A DNA stretch of 64,000 bases from contig JBIQKC010000005.1 in NCBI GenBank assembly GCA_044506885.1, forward strand, positions 1 to 64,000. The letters run 5' to 3'. Below the pieces are notes generated by a model. The model was not told the origin of the DNA. It saw nothing but the letters and a program-made list of their open reading frames with translations, and did no database searches. The translations under genes and the position numbers were made by a program. Positions 1-8,117 of the stretch are shown here, piece after piece. This stretch comes from Croceibacterium_A sp044506885 (lineage in GTDB: Bacteria; Pseudomonadota; Alphaproteobacteria; Sphingomonadales; Sphingomonadaceae). Within the stretch, counting starts at the first letter, position 1. Each line of letters starts with the position of its first letter.

Positions 1-101
1 CCCAGGCAAGCGCCGGCCCCACCGTCCGCGCATCCCACCCAGGCGCAACGTCCGGGCTCGCCGCCGGATAATCCCGCGTGCCCTGTCCTCGGGGAAGGAT
101 T

Positions 102-253
102 GGCGCTCACGGAGGCACAGGGGCACGGAGATGTTGTGCTTGCGGCGAAGCCGCCTTCGCTCTCCGGCCTTCCGGTCAGCGGCGTCATCGGAAGGCAAGG
201 AGGCTCCCGCCCCGAACACGACCCCTCTGTGCCCCTGTGCCTCCGTGAGCGCC
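102..253. repeat. Palindromic element with 25-bp perfect inverted ends
   Basis: Bases 102-126 are the exact reverse complement of bases 229-253, giving a 25-bp perfect terminal inverted repeat around about 100 bp of interior. The interior itself contains shorter complementary runs. This layout resembles a non-autonomous palindromic element (MITE or large REP type). No transposase gene is seen nearby. Confidence 0.7.
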
Positions 254-265
254 AAAAAGCACGGA

Positions 266-397
266 GTTCACGCGGAGACGCGGAGGGGTTGTGTCAGGGG
301 CGAGGCCGCCTTCTCTTCCGGCGTTGCGCCAACCGGAAGGCCGGAACGGGAAAGCGGCTGCGCCGCAAGCGCGACATCTCCGCGCCTCCGCGTGAAC
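266..397. repeat. Second palindromic element, tandem to the first
   Basis: Bases 266-285 and 378-397 form a 20-bp inverted repeat with one mismatch. The interior shares short blocks with the neighbouring element at 102-253 (a GCCGCCTTC-type block and a CCGGAAGGC-type block), suggesting two related elements side by side. It lies just downstream of the lysC stop codon, so it could also act as an RNA hairpin at the 3' end of that transcript. Confidence 0.6.
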
Positions 398-455
398 CAA
401 TCGAAAGTGTCACGCCCGGCCGCCGCCGGCCTGAACTTCGCCACCCCGCCGCGCG

Positions 456-1736
456 TCACTCCGCCGGCGCGTCGGCGTCGAGGCCGTAGGCGGTGTGCAG
501 CACGCGCACGGCCAGCTCGGTCTCGTCCTCGTCGATCAGCACCGAAACCTTGATCTCGCTGGTGGAGATCGCCTGGACGTTGATTCCCCGGTCGGCCAGC
601 GCCTTGAACATCGTCGCCGCCACGCCCGCGTGGCTCTTCATGCCCACGCCGACCACGGAGACTTTCGCCACCTTGCTGTCGGTGATGATGCGGTAATAGC
701 CGATGGCCTCGCGCCGGTCCTCGATCAGCGCCTGCGCCCTGGCGAGGTCGGCCTGCGGCACGGTGAAGGTCACGTCGGTCTCGCCCTTGTCCTTGGCGAC
801 GTTCTGGATGATCATGTCGACGTTGATCGACGCTTCGGCCAGCGGAGTGAAGATGCTCGACACCGCGCCCGGCCGGTCGGGCACGCGGGTGAGCACGATG
901 CGCGCCTCGTTCTTGTCGTGCGCGATGCCGGTGACCAGCTGGCTTTCCATTTGCAGCTCCTCGGTGATTTGGGCCATTTCCTCGTCCGAAACGATCATCG
1001 TGCCGGGGATGTCGTCGGCCGGCGGGGCATCGTCGTCGGTGAAGCTCGACAGCACCTGCACCCGCACGCCTTCCTTCATCGCCAGGCTGACCGAGCGGGT
1101 CTGGAGCACCTTGGCCCCGACCGAGGCCAGCTCGAGCATTTCCTCGTAGGTGACGTATTTCAGCTTGCGCGCCCGCGCCACGATGCGCGGGTCGGTGGTG
1201 TAGACGCCGTCGACGTCGGTATAGATGTCGCACCGGTCGGCCCCGAGCGCGGCCGCCACCGCCACGGCCGAAGTGTCCGATCCGCCGCGCCCCAGCGTCG
1301 TCACCCGCCCTGCGTCGGACAGGCCCTGGAAGCCGGGGATGACCGCCACTTCGCCCGCTTCCATCGCCGCCGCCATGGCGCCGGCGTCGATGCCCGCGAT
1401 GCGCGCCTTGGCGTGGGCTTCCACCGTGTGGACCGGCAGTTGCCAGCCGAGCCAGCTGCGCGCCTTGCAGCCCATCGCCTGCAACGTCAGCGCCAGCAAC
1501 CCGCTGGTCACCTGCTCGCCGCTGGCGACCACCACGTCGTATTCGGCCGGATGGTAGAGCGGATTGGCCTCGCGGCAGAAGCCCACCAGCCGGTCGGTCT
1601 CGCCCGCCATCGCCGAAACCACCACCGCCACCTGATGTCCGGCGGCCTGCTGCCTGCGCACGATCCCGGCGACGCGGCGGATTCGCTCCGTCCCGGCCAT
1701 CGAGGTGCCGCCGAATTTCATCACGATACGCGCCAA
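456..1736 (-). CDS. lysC: Aspartate kinase
   Basis: ATP-dependent phosphorylation of aspartate, the first step toward lysine, threonine, methionine and diaminopimelate in the cytoplasm. The N-terminus carries the kinase signature KFGGTSMAG. The C-terminal third has the paired ACT regulatory segments (around ITGIAHDKNEARI and VSVVGVGMKSHAGV) that bind feedback inhibitors. The start is uncertain. The first ATG is at 1721, but a TTG at 1736 gives MARIVMKFGG, which I recall as the usual N-terminus of alphaproteobacterial orthologues, so TTG is preferred. The product is about 426 aa, normal for the family. It is divergent from pdxH, with 129 bp between them for promoters. Confidence 0.95.
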   Translation of the reverse strand: MARIVMKFGGTSMAGTERIRRVAGIVRRQQAAGHQVAVVVSAMAGETDRLVGFCREANPLYHPAEYDVVVASGEQVTSGLLALTLQAMGCKARSWLGWQLPVHTVEAHAKARIAGIDAGAMAAAMEAGEVAVIPGFQGLSDAGRVTTLGRGGSDTSAVAVAAALGADRCDIYTDVDGVYTTDPRIVARARKLKYVTYEEMLELASVGAKVLQTRSVSLAMKEGVRVQVLSSFTDDDAPPADDIPGTMIVSDEEMAQITEELQMESQLVTGIAHDKNEARIVLTRVPDRPGAVSSIFTPLAEASINVDMIIQNVAKDKGETDVTFTVPQADLARAQALIEDRREAIGYYRIITDSKVAKVSVVGVGMKSHAGVAATMFKALADRGINVQAISTSEIKVSVLIDEDETELAVRVLHTAYGLDADAPAE

Positions 1737-1865
1737 GGGTCCGCTCCCGCCGATGCAGAACGCTATGTTGAACGGGGGCGCGCTTAGGGCCTGTTCGCGC
1801 CGGGGGCAATGGCCCGGCCGGCGCGGCGCTTTCCCCCGGCCGGACGAAGCGATAGGGCACGCGGC

Positions 1866-2480
1866 ATGAAAGCCGCAGACGATGCGATTCCCCACGGCGA
1901 TCCGTTCGCCCTGTTCGACGCCTGGTTCGCCGAAGCGCGCGCGAGCGAACCGAACGACTGGAACGCGATGGCCCTCGCCACCGCCACGCCCGACGGCGCG
2001 CCGTCGGTGCGGATGGTGCTGCTGAAGGAGCACGGGCCGCATCTCGGCGATGGGGGCGGCTTCGTGTTCTACACCAACGCGCACAGCCGCAAGGGGGGGG
2101 AGATTCGCGCCAACCCCCGCGCCGCGCTGCTGTTCCACTGGAAGTCGCTGCGGCGGCAGGTGCGGATCGAAGGGCCGCTGGAGGAAGTGAGCCCGGCGAT
2201 GGCCGACGCCTATTTCCGCTCGCGCCACCCCGATTCGCGCCTCGGCTCCGCCGCCTCGGACCAGTCGCGCCCGCTCGACCGGCGCGAGACCTACCTCAAA
2301 CGGGTGGCGGACCTGCGCGCCCGCCATGGCGAAGACGTGCCGCGCCCGCCGCACTGGACCGGCTTCCGCCTCGCGCCCGAGCGGATGGAGTTCTGGATCG
2401 ACCGCGACCATCGCCTGCACGAGCGCCGCCAGTTCACCCGCGCCGGCGGCGGATGGGCCAGCACGCTGCTCTATCCGTGA
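1866..2480 (+). CDS. pdxH: Pyridoxamine 5'-phosphate oxidase
   Basis: FMN-dependent oxidation of pyridoxamine- and pyridoxine-5'-phosphate to pyridoxal phosphate, the last step of B6 synthesis and salvage. The 204-aa product shows the FMN-binding barrel motif (SVRMVLLKEHG, then FYTNAHSRKG), a WKSLRRQVRIEG strand, and the C-terminal family signature WIDRDHRLHERRQF. The ATG at 1866 is chosen over an upstream in-frame start because it matches the usual family length. The stop overlaps the following transporter gene by GTGA, so the two are probably co-transcribed. Confidence 0.95.
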   Translation: MKAADDAIPHGDPFALFDAWFAEARASEPNDWNAMALATATPDGAPSVRMVLLKEHGPHLGDGGGFVFYTNAHSRKGGEIRANPRAALLFHWKSLRRQVRIEGPLEEVSPAMADAYFRSRHPDSRLGSAASDQSRPLDRRETYLKRVADLRARHGEDVPRPPHWTGFRLAPERMEFWIDRDHRLHERRQFTRAGGGWASTLLYP

Positions 2481-3436
2481 CCGGCGCGGCGGACGAACGG
2501 CGCGCCCGGCTGAACCGCTCCGCCGCGCTGGCGTCGATCGCGCTGGCGCTGTTTCTCGCCACCCTGAAGGGCTGGGCGGCCTGGCGCACCGGTTCCACCG
2601 CGATGCTCGGCAGCCTCGCCGATTCGGCGCTCGATCTCGTCGCCAGCGTGTCGGCGCTGGTCGGCGTATGGGTCGCGGCGATGCCGGCGGACGAGGATCA
2701 CCGCTTCGGCCACGGCAAGGCGGAAGCGCTGGCGGCCATGCTCCAGGTGATCCTGATCGTGCTCTCGGCCGGGGCCATCGCGCTGCGCGCGGCAACGGTG
2801 CTGGTCGAAGGCGGCCGCACCGAAGCCGCCGCAGACGGCATCGTCGTCTCGCTGATCGCCATCGCCGCCACGCTGGCGCTGCTCGCATGGCAGCGGCATG
2901 TCATCCGCTGCACCGGCTCGCTGGCGATCCGCACCGACACCATCCACTACAGGTCCGACCTCCTGCTCAACCTGTCGGTCATCGCCGCGCTGGCGTTCGA
3001 CCAGTATCTCGGCTTCCACCGGGCCGATCCGCTGTTCGGCCTCGCCATCGCCGCATGGCTGGTGTGGAACGCATGGCGCGCCTCGCGCGAAGCCATCGAC
3101 AGCCTGATGGACCGCGAATGGCCGGAGGAGAAGCGCCTGCGCTTCATCGAACGCGCCGCCGCGCATCCCGAACTGTCGCGGCTGCACGACTTGCGCACCC
3201 GCACCGACGGCATCCGGGATTTCGCGCAATTCCATGTCGACATGCCGCCGTCGACCACCGTGGCCGAAGCGCACGCGGCGATCGAACGGGTGGAGGCGGA
3301 CCTGCGCGCCGCCTTTCCCGGCCTCGAGCTGCTGATTCATATCGACCCGGAAGGTCATATCGACGAGCCGGGCAACCGGCTGGTCGAAACGGACGAGTTC
3401 GGCAAGCTGGACGACAAACCGGAGGACAGGCCATGA
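2477..3436 (+). CDS. Cation diffusion facilitator (FieF/CzcD type)
   Basis: Inner-membrane proton-driven exporter of divalent metals such as Zn, Fe, Cd or Co. The 319-aa protein has the CDF fold. The first transmembrane region carries the DSxxD metal site (DSALD, about residue 51), followed by HRFGHGK. The second site lies in HYRSDLLLN, which matches the HxxxD metal pair of TM5. A cytosolic C-terminal domain with the dimer-type HVDM and HIDPEGH histidines follows. GTG at 2477 overlaps the pdxH stop as GTGA and is preferred to the upstream ATG at 2453. The 3' end overlaps the PhzF-like gene by ATGA. Substrate cannot be read from sequence. Confidence 0.92.
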   Translation: MTGAADERRARLNRSAALASIALALFLATLKGWAAWRTGSTAMLGSLADSALDLVASVSALVGVWVAAMPADEDHRFGHGKAEALAAMLQVILIVLSAGAIALRAATVLVEGGRTEAAADGIVVSLIAIAATLALLAWQRHVIRCTGSLAIRTDTIHYRSDLLLNLSVIAALAFDQYLGFHRADPLFGLAIAAWLVWNAWRASREAIDSLMDREWPEEKRLRFIERAAAHPELSRLHDLRTRTDGIRDFAQFHVDMPPSTTVAEAHAAIERVEADLRAAFPGLELLIHIDPEGHIDEPGNRLVETDEFGKLDDKPEDRP

Positions 3437-4251
3437 CCGCCATAGCGCTCCCCTACTGGCACGTCGACGCCTTCGCCGCGCGGCCCTTCGCCGGCAATCA
3501 GGCGGCGGTGATGGAACTGGGCCACTGGCTGCCAGACGAAACACTCCAGGCGATCGCCGAAGAGAACAATTTCGCCGAGACCGCCTTCGTCGTTCGCGAC
3601 GAGAGCGGCGAAGCGGACTGGGAACTGCGCTGGTTTACTCCCGCCTGCGAAATCCGCCTGTGCGGCCACGCCACGCTCGCCAGCGGCCACGTGCTGCTCG
3701 GCCGTGACGGCGGAACACGCGTGACCTTCCGCACCCGCAAGGCGGGCACGCTCGAAGTGCGCCGCATGGCCGGCGGCGGCTACGAACTGGCCCTGCCTGC
3801 GATCCCGACCGTGCGCGGCGAATGGCCCGAAGCGGTCGCCTTGCTCGGGGCCGAACCGCGCGAGGTCTGGCGCAATCCCGATCGCTACAACCTGTTCCTG
3901 TTTGGCAGCGAGGGCGAGGTGCGCGCGCTCGCGCCCGACCTGCGCGGGCTCGCGCGGCTGGGGGACGATCAGTTCGTCTGCACCGCGCCGGGCGATACGG
4001 CGGACGTGGTCAGCCGGGTGTTCGTGCCCGGCGCGGGGGTGGACGAGGACAGCGTCACCGGCTCGGCCCATGCGGCGCTGACGCCGTTCTGGGCCGCCCG
4101 GCTCGGGCGCGACAGCTTCACCGCGCATCAGGCTTCGGCGCGCGGCGGCGATCTCGCCTGCCGCCTCGCCAGGGATCCCGAGGGCGACCGGGCATGGCTC
4201 GGCGGGGACTGCGTGACGGTGGTCGAAGGGACGTTCTACGTCTCGGGATAG
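3433..4251 (+). CDS. PhzF family phenazine-biosynthesis-like isomerase/epimerase
   Basis: 272-aa member of the diaminopimelate-epimerase-like PhzF superfamily. Visible family signatures are the N-terminal VDAFAARPFAGNQAAV, the catalytic Glu region EENNFAETAFV, IRLCGHATLAS in the first half, and DEDSVTGSAHAAL in the second half. Most housekeeping members are of unknown substrate and do not make phenazines; no other phenazine genes are present. It is the third gene of an overlapping pdxH-CDF-PhzF run (ATGA at 3433). Its last 16 bases overlap convergently with the serine-hydrolase gene on the other strand. Confidence 0.9.
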   Translation: MTAIALPYWHVDAFAARPFAGNQAAVMELGHWLPDETLQAIAEENNFAETAFVVRDESGEADWELRWFTPACEIRLCGHATLASGHVLLGRDGGTRVTFRTRKAGTLEVRRMAGGGYELALPAIPTVRGEWPEAVALLGAEPREVWRNPDRYNLFLFGSEGEVRALAPDLRGLARLGDDQFVCTAPGDTADVVSRVFVPGAGVDEDSVTGSAHAALTPFWAARLGRDSFTAHQASARGGDLACRLARDPEGDRAWLGGDCVTVVEGTFYVSG

Positions 4252-5378
4252 AGCGCGACCACGTCCGCCAGCGCCTCCACCAGCGCGCGCCGGTCCTTCT
4301 GGTCGGTCTTGCCCAGCCGCACCACCGTCAGCTTCTGCTCCGGCGAAACGAGCACGTACTGGCCGAGATGGCCGACCGCCGCGAACAGGCCGTCCGGCCC
4401 CCGGTCGGCGAACAGCTCCTTGCGCTCGCCGCCCGAATCGCGGTTGAGCCAGATCGTCGCGCCATAGTCGGGCGAACGCGGGCTGGGGCGGGTCATGAAC
4501 TCGATCCACCCGCGCGGGACGATCTGCGCCCCGGCGACCGAGCCCTTGTGGCGCAGGAATTCGCCGAACCGCGCCCAGTCCGGCGCGCTCGCCCAGATCA
4601 TCGCGCCGCCCATCATCGTGCCGGCGCGGTCGTATTCGGCGGTCAGCGATTCCATGCCGAGCGGCGCGGCGAGGCGTGCGCGGATGAACTCGTTCATCGT
4701 CCGCTGGCGCTCCGCCGGGCTGCCATCGGGCGCCAGCACGCGCGCGGCGATGTCGGCCAGGATCATGCCGGTCGGCGTCGAATAGTCGAACGCCGCGCCG
4801 GGTTCGTGCTCCAGCGGCTGCGCTTCGGCCCATCCGGCCATGTCGTCGCGCCCGTCGAGGAACATCATCCGCACCTCTGGCGAGGTATAGACCGGGTCGG
4901 CCTTCTCGTCGTGCCGCAGCCCGGAGCGCATCTGCAACAGCTGGCGCAAGGTGATCTCGCCGCGCGGATCGCCGGCGCGCCGCCAGCGCGGCAGCGGCGG
5001 GGAGCCGTCGAGGTCGAGCCTTCCGCCAGAGACGAGGATGCCCATCAATACGCCCGTCACCGTCTTCGACATCGACCAGCCGAGGAACTTCGTCTGCGGC
5101 CCGTAGCCCTCGCCATAGCGCTCCGCCGCCACTTCGCCGGCGTGCATCACGATCACCGCGCGCGTCTCGCCGATGTCGTCGCGGGTGAACAGCGCGTCGA
5201 TCGCGCGCGCCAGCCGCTCGCGCGGCGCGCCGGGGCTCTCGGCCACGGCGGCCAGCGCTTGGGGCGGCAGCGGCGGCTCCGGCGGCGGCCCGTCCTGCCC
5301 GCACGCGGCCAAGAGCAGGGCTGGCAGCAGGGCGGCGAGGCGGCTAGGGGACGGCGGGCGCGGCATCGGCGCGCTCAT
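4236..5378 (-). CDS. Serine hydrolase (beta-lactamase/penicillin-binding-protein class C fold), lipoprotein
   Basis: About 380 aa. The N-terminus is a lipoprotein signal, with LLLAAC placing the lipidated Cys near residue 26, so the protein is probably membrane-anchored in the periplasm. The catalytic SxxK motif is SMSK (about residues 102-105), within a GWSMSKTVTGVLMG segment typical of class C-type esterases and DD-peptidases. A Tyr motif is in FDYSTPTG. It is more likely an esterase or peptidase than a true beta-lactamase. Start is uncertain: ATG 5378 has a GGAGG directly abutting it, and ATG 5366 is better spaced from the same GGAGG. It is divergent from the small gene at 5396 with almost no gap, and overlaps PhzF convergently. 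Confidence 0.85.
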   Translation of the reverse strand: MSAPMPRPPSPSRLAALLPALLLAACGQDGPPPEPPLPPQALAAVAESPGAPRERLARAIDALFTRDDIGETRAVIVMHAGEVAAERYGEGYGPQTKFLGWSMSKTVTGVLMGILVSGGRLDLDGSPPLPRWRRAGDPRGEITLRQLLQMRSGLRHDEKADPVYTSPEVRMMFLDGRDDMAGWAEAQPLEHEPGAAFDYSTPTGMILADIAARVLAPDGSPAERQRTMNEFIRARLAAPLGMESLTAEYDRAGTMMGGAMIWASAPDWARFGEFLRHKGSVAGAQIVPRGWIEFMTRPSPRSPDYGATIWLNRDSGGERKELFADRGPDGLFAAVGHLGQYVLVSPEQKLTVVRLGKTDQKDRRALVEALADVVALYPET

Positions 5379-5395
5379 CCTCCAGGCATGGTGCA

Positions 5396-5743
5396 ATGGC
5401 AACCGCAAAGCGATCTTCGACCCGCAAGCGCCGCATCTGGCCCCGCACGCTGCTCGCGGCGGTCGTGCTGGCGGGGGCGATCAGCTGGTTCTACCGCCAG
5501 CCGATCGCCGGCTACACCGCCACCGGCGCGGCGTTCGGCGCGCGCACGGCCTGCGCCTGCCGCTATGTCGCCGGCCGCAGTATCGGGGACTGCAAGAAGG
5601 ATTTCGAACCGGGCATGGAACTGGTCTTCCTCAGCGACGACGTGGAGGAAAAGAGCGTCACGGCTTATGTGCCGCTGCTCGCCAGCGACACCGCCCGCTA
5701 CCGCGAAGGCTATGGCTGCGTGCTCGATCCGTGGGATGGCTGA
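5396..5743 (+). CDS. Small membrane-anchored protein with conserved-looking cysteines, function unknown
   Basis: 115 aa. A basic N-terminus (SSTRKRRIW) is followed by one hydrophobic segment (about residues 19-36), then an exported-looking domain with four cysteines in CAC, DC and GC contexts. No family is recognised. The start lies only 17 bp from the divergent serine-hydrolase start, so the two may share a regulatory region or act together outside the membrane. The last 34 bases overlap the 3' end of mnmA on the opposite strand. The ATG at 5396 is the only good start. Confidence 0.7.
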   Translation: MATAKRSSTRKRRIWPRTLLAAVVLAGAISWFYRQPIAGYTATGAAFGARTACACRYVAGRSIGDCKKDFEPGMELVFLSDDVEEKSVTAYVPLLASDTARYREGYGCVLDPWDG

Positions 5744-6897
5744 GCCGGCTCGGTGTCTTCGATCCAGCCGCCGCCGACCACGCGGTCGCCGGCATAGAGC
5801 ACCGCCGCCTGTCCGGGGGCTACGCCGAACTCCGGCTCGACGAAACGGATAGTCGCCTCCGCGTCCTCACCCAGGTCGCCGTCGAGCGTGACCGGGACCG
5901 GCCGCGCCAGCGAGCGGACCTTGGCGGCAAGCGGCGCGTCGGGCAGCGGCCCGATGCGGTTGGTCCCGGCGATCCGCGCCGCGCCGACCGCCAGCAGGCG
6001 CTTCGGCCCCACGCGGACTTCGGCCGTCGCGGCATCGAGGCCGACGACATAGAGCGGCTCCGCCTGTCCGCCGATCTCCAGCCCGCGCCGCTGGCCCACG
6101 GTGAAATGGATCACGCCGGCATGTTCGCCCAGCGTCTCGCCGCTTTCGGCATGGACGATCCGGCCCGGCCGCGCGCCTTCGGGCCGCACCGCGCGCACGA
6201 TCCGCGCATAGTCGCCGTCGGGCACGAAACAGATGTCTTGGCTGTCGGGCTTGGCCGCCACGCGCAAGCCGAAGCGTTCGGCGATCGTGCGCACTTCGGA
6301 CTTGGGCAGTCCGCCGAGCGGGAAGCGCAGGAACGCAAGCTGTTCCTCGGTCGTGGCGAACAGGAAGTACGACTGGTCGCGCGCCGGATCGGCCGCGCGG
6401 TGAAGCTCCGGCCCGCCCGTTCCCGGAACGCGGCGGACATAGTGTCCGGTCGCCAGGCAATCGGCGCCCAGTTCGCGCGCCATGCGCAACAGGTCGGTGA
6501 ACTTGGGCCCCATGTTGCAGCGGATGCACGGGATCGGCGTGCGCCCGGCGAGGTAATCGTCGGCGAACCGTTCGACCACTTCCTCGCGGAAGGCGCTTTC
6601 GTGGTCGAACACGTAGTGGGCGATGCCCAGCCGGTCGGCCACCGCGCGCGCGTCGCGGATGTCGTCGCCGGCGCAGCACGCGCCCTTGCGCCCGGTCGCA
6701 GCGCCGTAGTCGTAGAGCTGCAATGTCACGCCGATCGTTTCGGCGCCGCTCGCCGCCGCGAGCGCGGCGACGACCGAGCTGTCCACGCCGCCCGACATCG
6801 CCACCACGATGCGGCAGTCCTGCGCCGGGCGCGGCAGGTCGAACAGCGCGGCGGCGTCCGTGGCGTGCAAGGCGGAAATGTCGGCGGCAAGAATCAT
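5710..6897 (-). CDS. mnmA: tRNA-specific 2-thiouridylase
   Basis: Thiolates U34 of tRNA Lys, Glu and Gln. The 395-aa protein shows the PP-loop SGGVDSS (about residues 35-41) for ATP activation of uridine, the GACCAG cysteine region, the conserved PCIRCNMGPKF, and the later CFVPDGDY segment. The C-terminal domain retains the FTVGQRRGL signature. The ATG at 6897 (MILAADIS) is preferred over an upstream in-frame start at 6933 because the upstream residues look like leader sequence. Its 3' end overlaps the small gene at 5396-5743. Confidence 0.95.
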   Translation of the reverse strand: MILAADISALHATDAAALFDLPRPAQDCRIVVAMSGGVDSSVVAALAAASGAETIGVTLQLYDYGAATGRKGACCAGDDIRDARAVADRLGIAHYVFDHESAFREEVVERFADDYLAGRTPIPCIRCNMGPKFTDLLRMARELGADCLATGHYVRRVPGTGGPELHRAADPARDQSYFLFATTEEQLAFLRFPLGGLPKSEVRTIAERFGLRVAAKPDSQDICFVPDGDYARIVRAVRPEGARPGRIVHAESGETLGEHAGVIHFTVGQRRGLEIGGQAEPLYVVGLDAATAEVRVGPKRLLAVGAARIAGTNRIGPLPDAPLAAKVRSLARPVPVTLDGDLGEDAEATIRFVEPEFGVAPGQAAVLYAGDRVVGGGWIEDTEPAQPSHGSSTQP

Positions 6898-7011
6898 CGC
6901 CCGCGCCTTACACTTCCCGGCCGCGCGCGCCAAACCGCGCCTCCTAGGGTCCTGACCCTAACGCCCGGTAAACCGCCGTTTTACGCGATGTTGACCGTTG
7001 CCCGCTAGGCA

Positions 7012-7335
7012 ATGCGCATGTTCGAGGGAAACCCGCCCCGGCCGGCCGAAGCCCGCCCGCTCGATCGCGAGCAGGAGAGCGGCGTCCTGCGCGAACTGAC
7101 CTGGGCCGAACTGGTGGCGCGGCTTTCCGCGTCGCGGGGCCTGCGCGAGCCGTTCCGCGACGAATGCGGCGATACCAGTTCCGGGGCCAGCTTCGATGCC
7201 GCGTTCGCACGCCGGATTGCCGCGCATCACGGCGGTAAAGACTTTCTTAACCATGCAGCTTTAGTCGATGGCAAAGAACCGACCGGCACAGGAATGGAAA
7301 CCAGTCTGGCGTTCCCCGACGCCACGAGGAAATAG
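7012..7335 (+). CDS. Small hypothetical protein upstream of sciP
   Basis: 107 aa, no recognised domain. A mid segment (LTWAELVARLSASRGLRE) looks like an amphipathic helix, and a second block (SFDAAFARRIAAHH) follows. It is gap-free with sciP: its TAG is immediately followed by the sciP ATG, so translation is probably coupled. It may be a cell-cycle-linked accessory protein by context only. ATG 7012 is chosen; ATG 7018 is an in-frame alternative. Confidence 0.6.
   Translation: MRMFEGNPPRPAEARPLDREQESGVLRELTWAELVARLSASRGLREPFRDECGDTSSGASFDAAFARRIAAHHGGKDFLNHAALVDGKEPTGTGMETSLAFPDATRK
7247..7254 (+). promoter_or_regulatory. Possible CtrA half-site TTAACCAT
   Basis: TTAACCAT matches a CtrA half-site of alphaproteobacteria and lies 82 bp upstream of the sciP start, inside the preceding ORF. 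SciP is a CtrA partner, so regulation by CtrA would make sense. A full TTAA-N7-TTAA site is not present, so this is weak. Confidence 0.25.
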
Positions 7336-7635
7336 ATGATCGAGAACCAGAAAATTCGTCCGGCGCAGGTGATCGGCCCGCTTGGGGAGCCGCTGACCCT
7401 TGCCGATCTGCCAGCGCCGAACACCCGGCGCTGGGTCGTGCGCCGCAAGGCCGAGGTCGTGGCTGCGGTCAACGGCGGCCTGCTGACGATCGACGAAGTG
7501 CTGGAACGCTACAATCTCACGCTAGAGGAATTCGCCGGCTGGCAGCGGGCGGTCGACCGCTCGGGCATGCAGGGCCTGCGCGTCACGCGCATCCAGCACT
7601 ATCGCGACCTCTACGAACGCCAGCTCAAATACTGA
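7336..7635 (+). CDS. sciP: SciP / DUF1153 family CtrA-interacting regulator
   Basis: 99-aa DNA-binding protein of the DUF1153 family. The Caulobacter member SciP binds CtrA and blocks CtrA-dependent transcription. Family hallmarks are VIGPLGEPLTLADLP, the RRWVVRRKAEVVAAV basic helix, and the LTLEEFAGWQRAVDRSG recognition region followed by LRVTRIQHYRD. Length is standard. The start codon directly follows the stop of the upstream small gene. This is a strong marker of alphaproteobacterial cell-cycle wiring. Confidence 0.9.
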   Translation: MIENQKIRPAQVIGPLGEPLTLADLPAPNTRRWVVRRKAEVVAAVNGGLLTIDEVLERYNLTLEEFAGWQRAVDRSGMQGLRVTRIQHYRDLYERQLKY

Positions 7636-7716
7636 TTTCGCGCCAGTGCTCCGGCCCCGTTCGCGGTTGCTCCCGTTTCGTGCTAGCATCCCGTCGCGGA
7701 GTCGCTCCGCGGCGAG

Positions 7717-7741
7717 GGAACGTATCGCCAGCGCCTCCGTT
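7717..7741 (+). promoter_or_regulatory. Candidate sigma-EcfG (general stress response) promoter
   Basis: GGAAC at 7717-7721 and CGTT at 7738-7741, separated by exactly 16 bases, match the alphaproteobacterial EcfG consensus GGAAC-N16/17-CGTT. It sits 48 bp before the start of a GlsB-type stress membrane protein, which fits the function. Confidence 0.65.
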
Positions 7742-7788
7742 GGGAAGGACATGCGCCGTTTGGCGCGGCCAACAGGAGGAGACAACGA

Positions 7789-8055
7789 ATGGGCTGGATT
7801 ATCGCGATCATCGTAGGCGGTGTCGCCGGCTGGCTCGCCAGTCTGGTGATGAACCGGGATGCGTCCATGGGCATCTTCTGGAACATCGTGGTCGGAATCG
7901 TCGGCGCGCTGATCGGCAATGTGCTCGCGGGCGTGCTGTTCAACATCGATTCCACGATCCAGACGTTCAACCTGACCGGCTTCATCGTCGCCATCGTCGG
8001 CGCGATCGTGCTGCTCGGCATCGTCAATCTGGTGCAGCGCGGCCGGGTTCGCTGA
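7789..8055 (+). CDS. GlsB/YeaQ/YmgE family stress-response membrane protein
   Basis: 88-aa inner-membrane protein with three hydrophobic helices and Gly-rich helix interfaces (GGVAGWLAS, IVGALIGNVLAG). Members of this transglycosylase-associated family are commonly induced by stress, and their molecular role is unknown. A strong Shine-Dalgarno (AGGAGGA, 7774-7780) precedes ATG 7789. It is monocistronic, with a candidate EcfG promoter upstream and a strong intrinsic terminator downstream. Confidence 0.9.
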   Translation: MGWIIAIIVGGVAGWLASLVMNRDASMGIFWNIVVGIVGALIGNVLAGVLFNIDSTIQTFNLTGFIVAIVGAIVLLGIVNLVQRGRVR

Positions 8056-8086
8056 CCGCCGGACAATTTGATACAAAAAAGTTCAA

Positions 8087-8117
8087 GGGCGGGCCGCCGG
8101 TGCGGCCCGCCCTTTTT
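8087..8117 (+). terminator. Rho-independent terminator after glsB-type gene
   Basis: An 11-bp perfect GC-rich stem (8087-8097 with 8102-8112), CGGT loop, then five T residues (8113-8117). It lies about 30 bp after the stop codon. Confidence 0.9.

Larger units (their letters stand above)
1..455. other. Intergenic or unassigned flank
   Basis: I find no protein I can recognise between the window edge and the stop codon of lysC. All frames across the first 100 bases stay open because of the high GC content, so a gene entering from the left cannot be excluded, but nothing in it is recognisable. Most of the remainder is taken up by two palindromic elements listed separately. Confidence 0.5.

Noticed and set aside
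3433..4251. Phenazine biosynthesis function for the PhzF-like gene
   Set aside because: No phzA, B, D, E or G genes are near, and the family includes many non-phenazine members.
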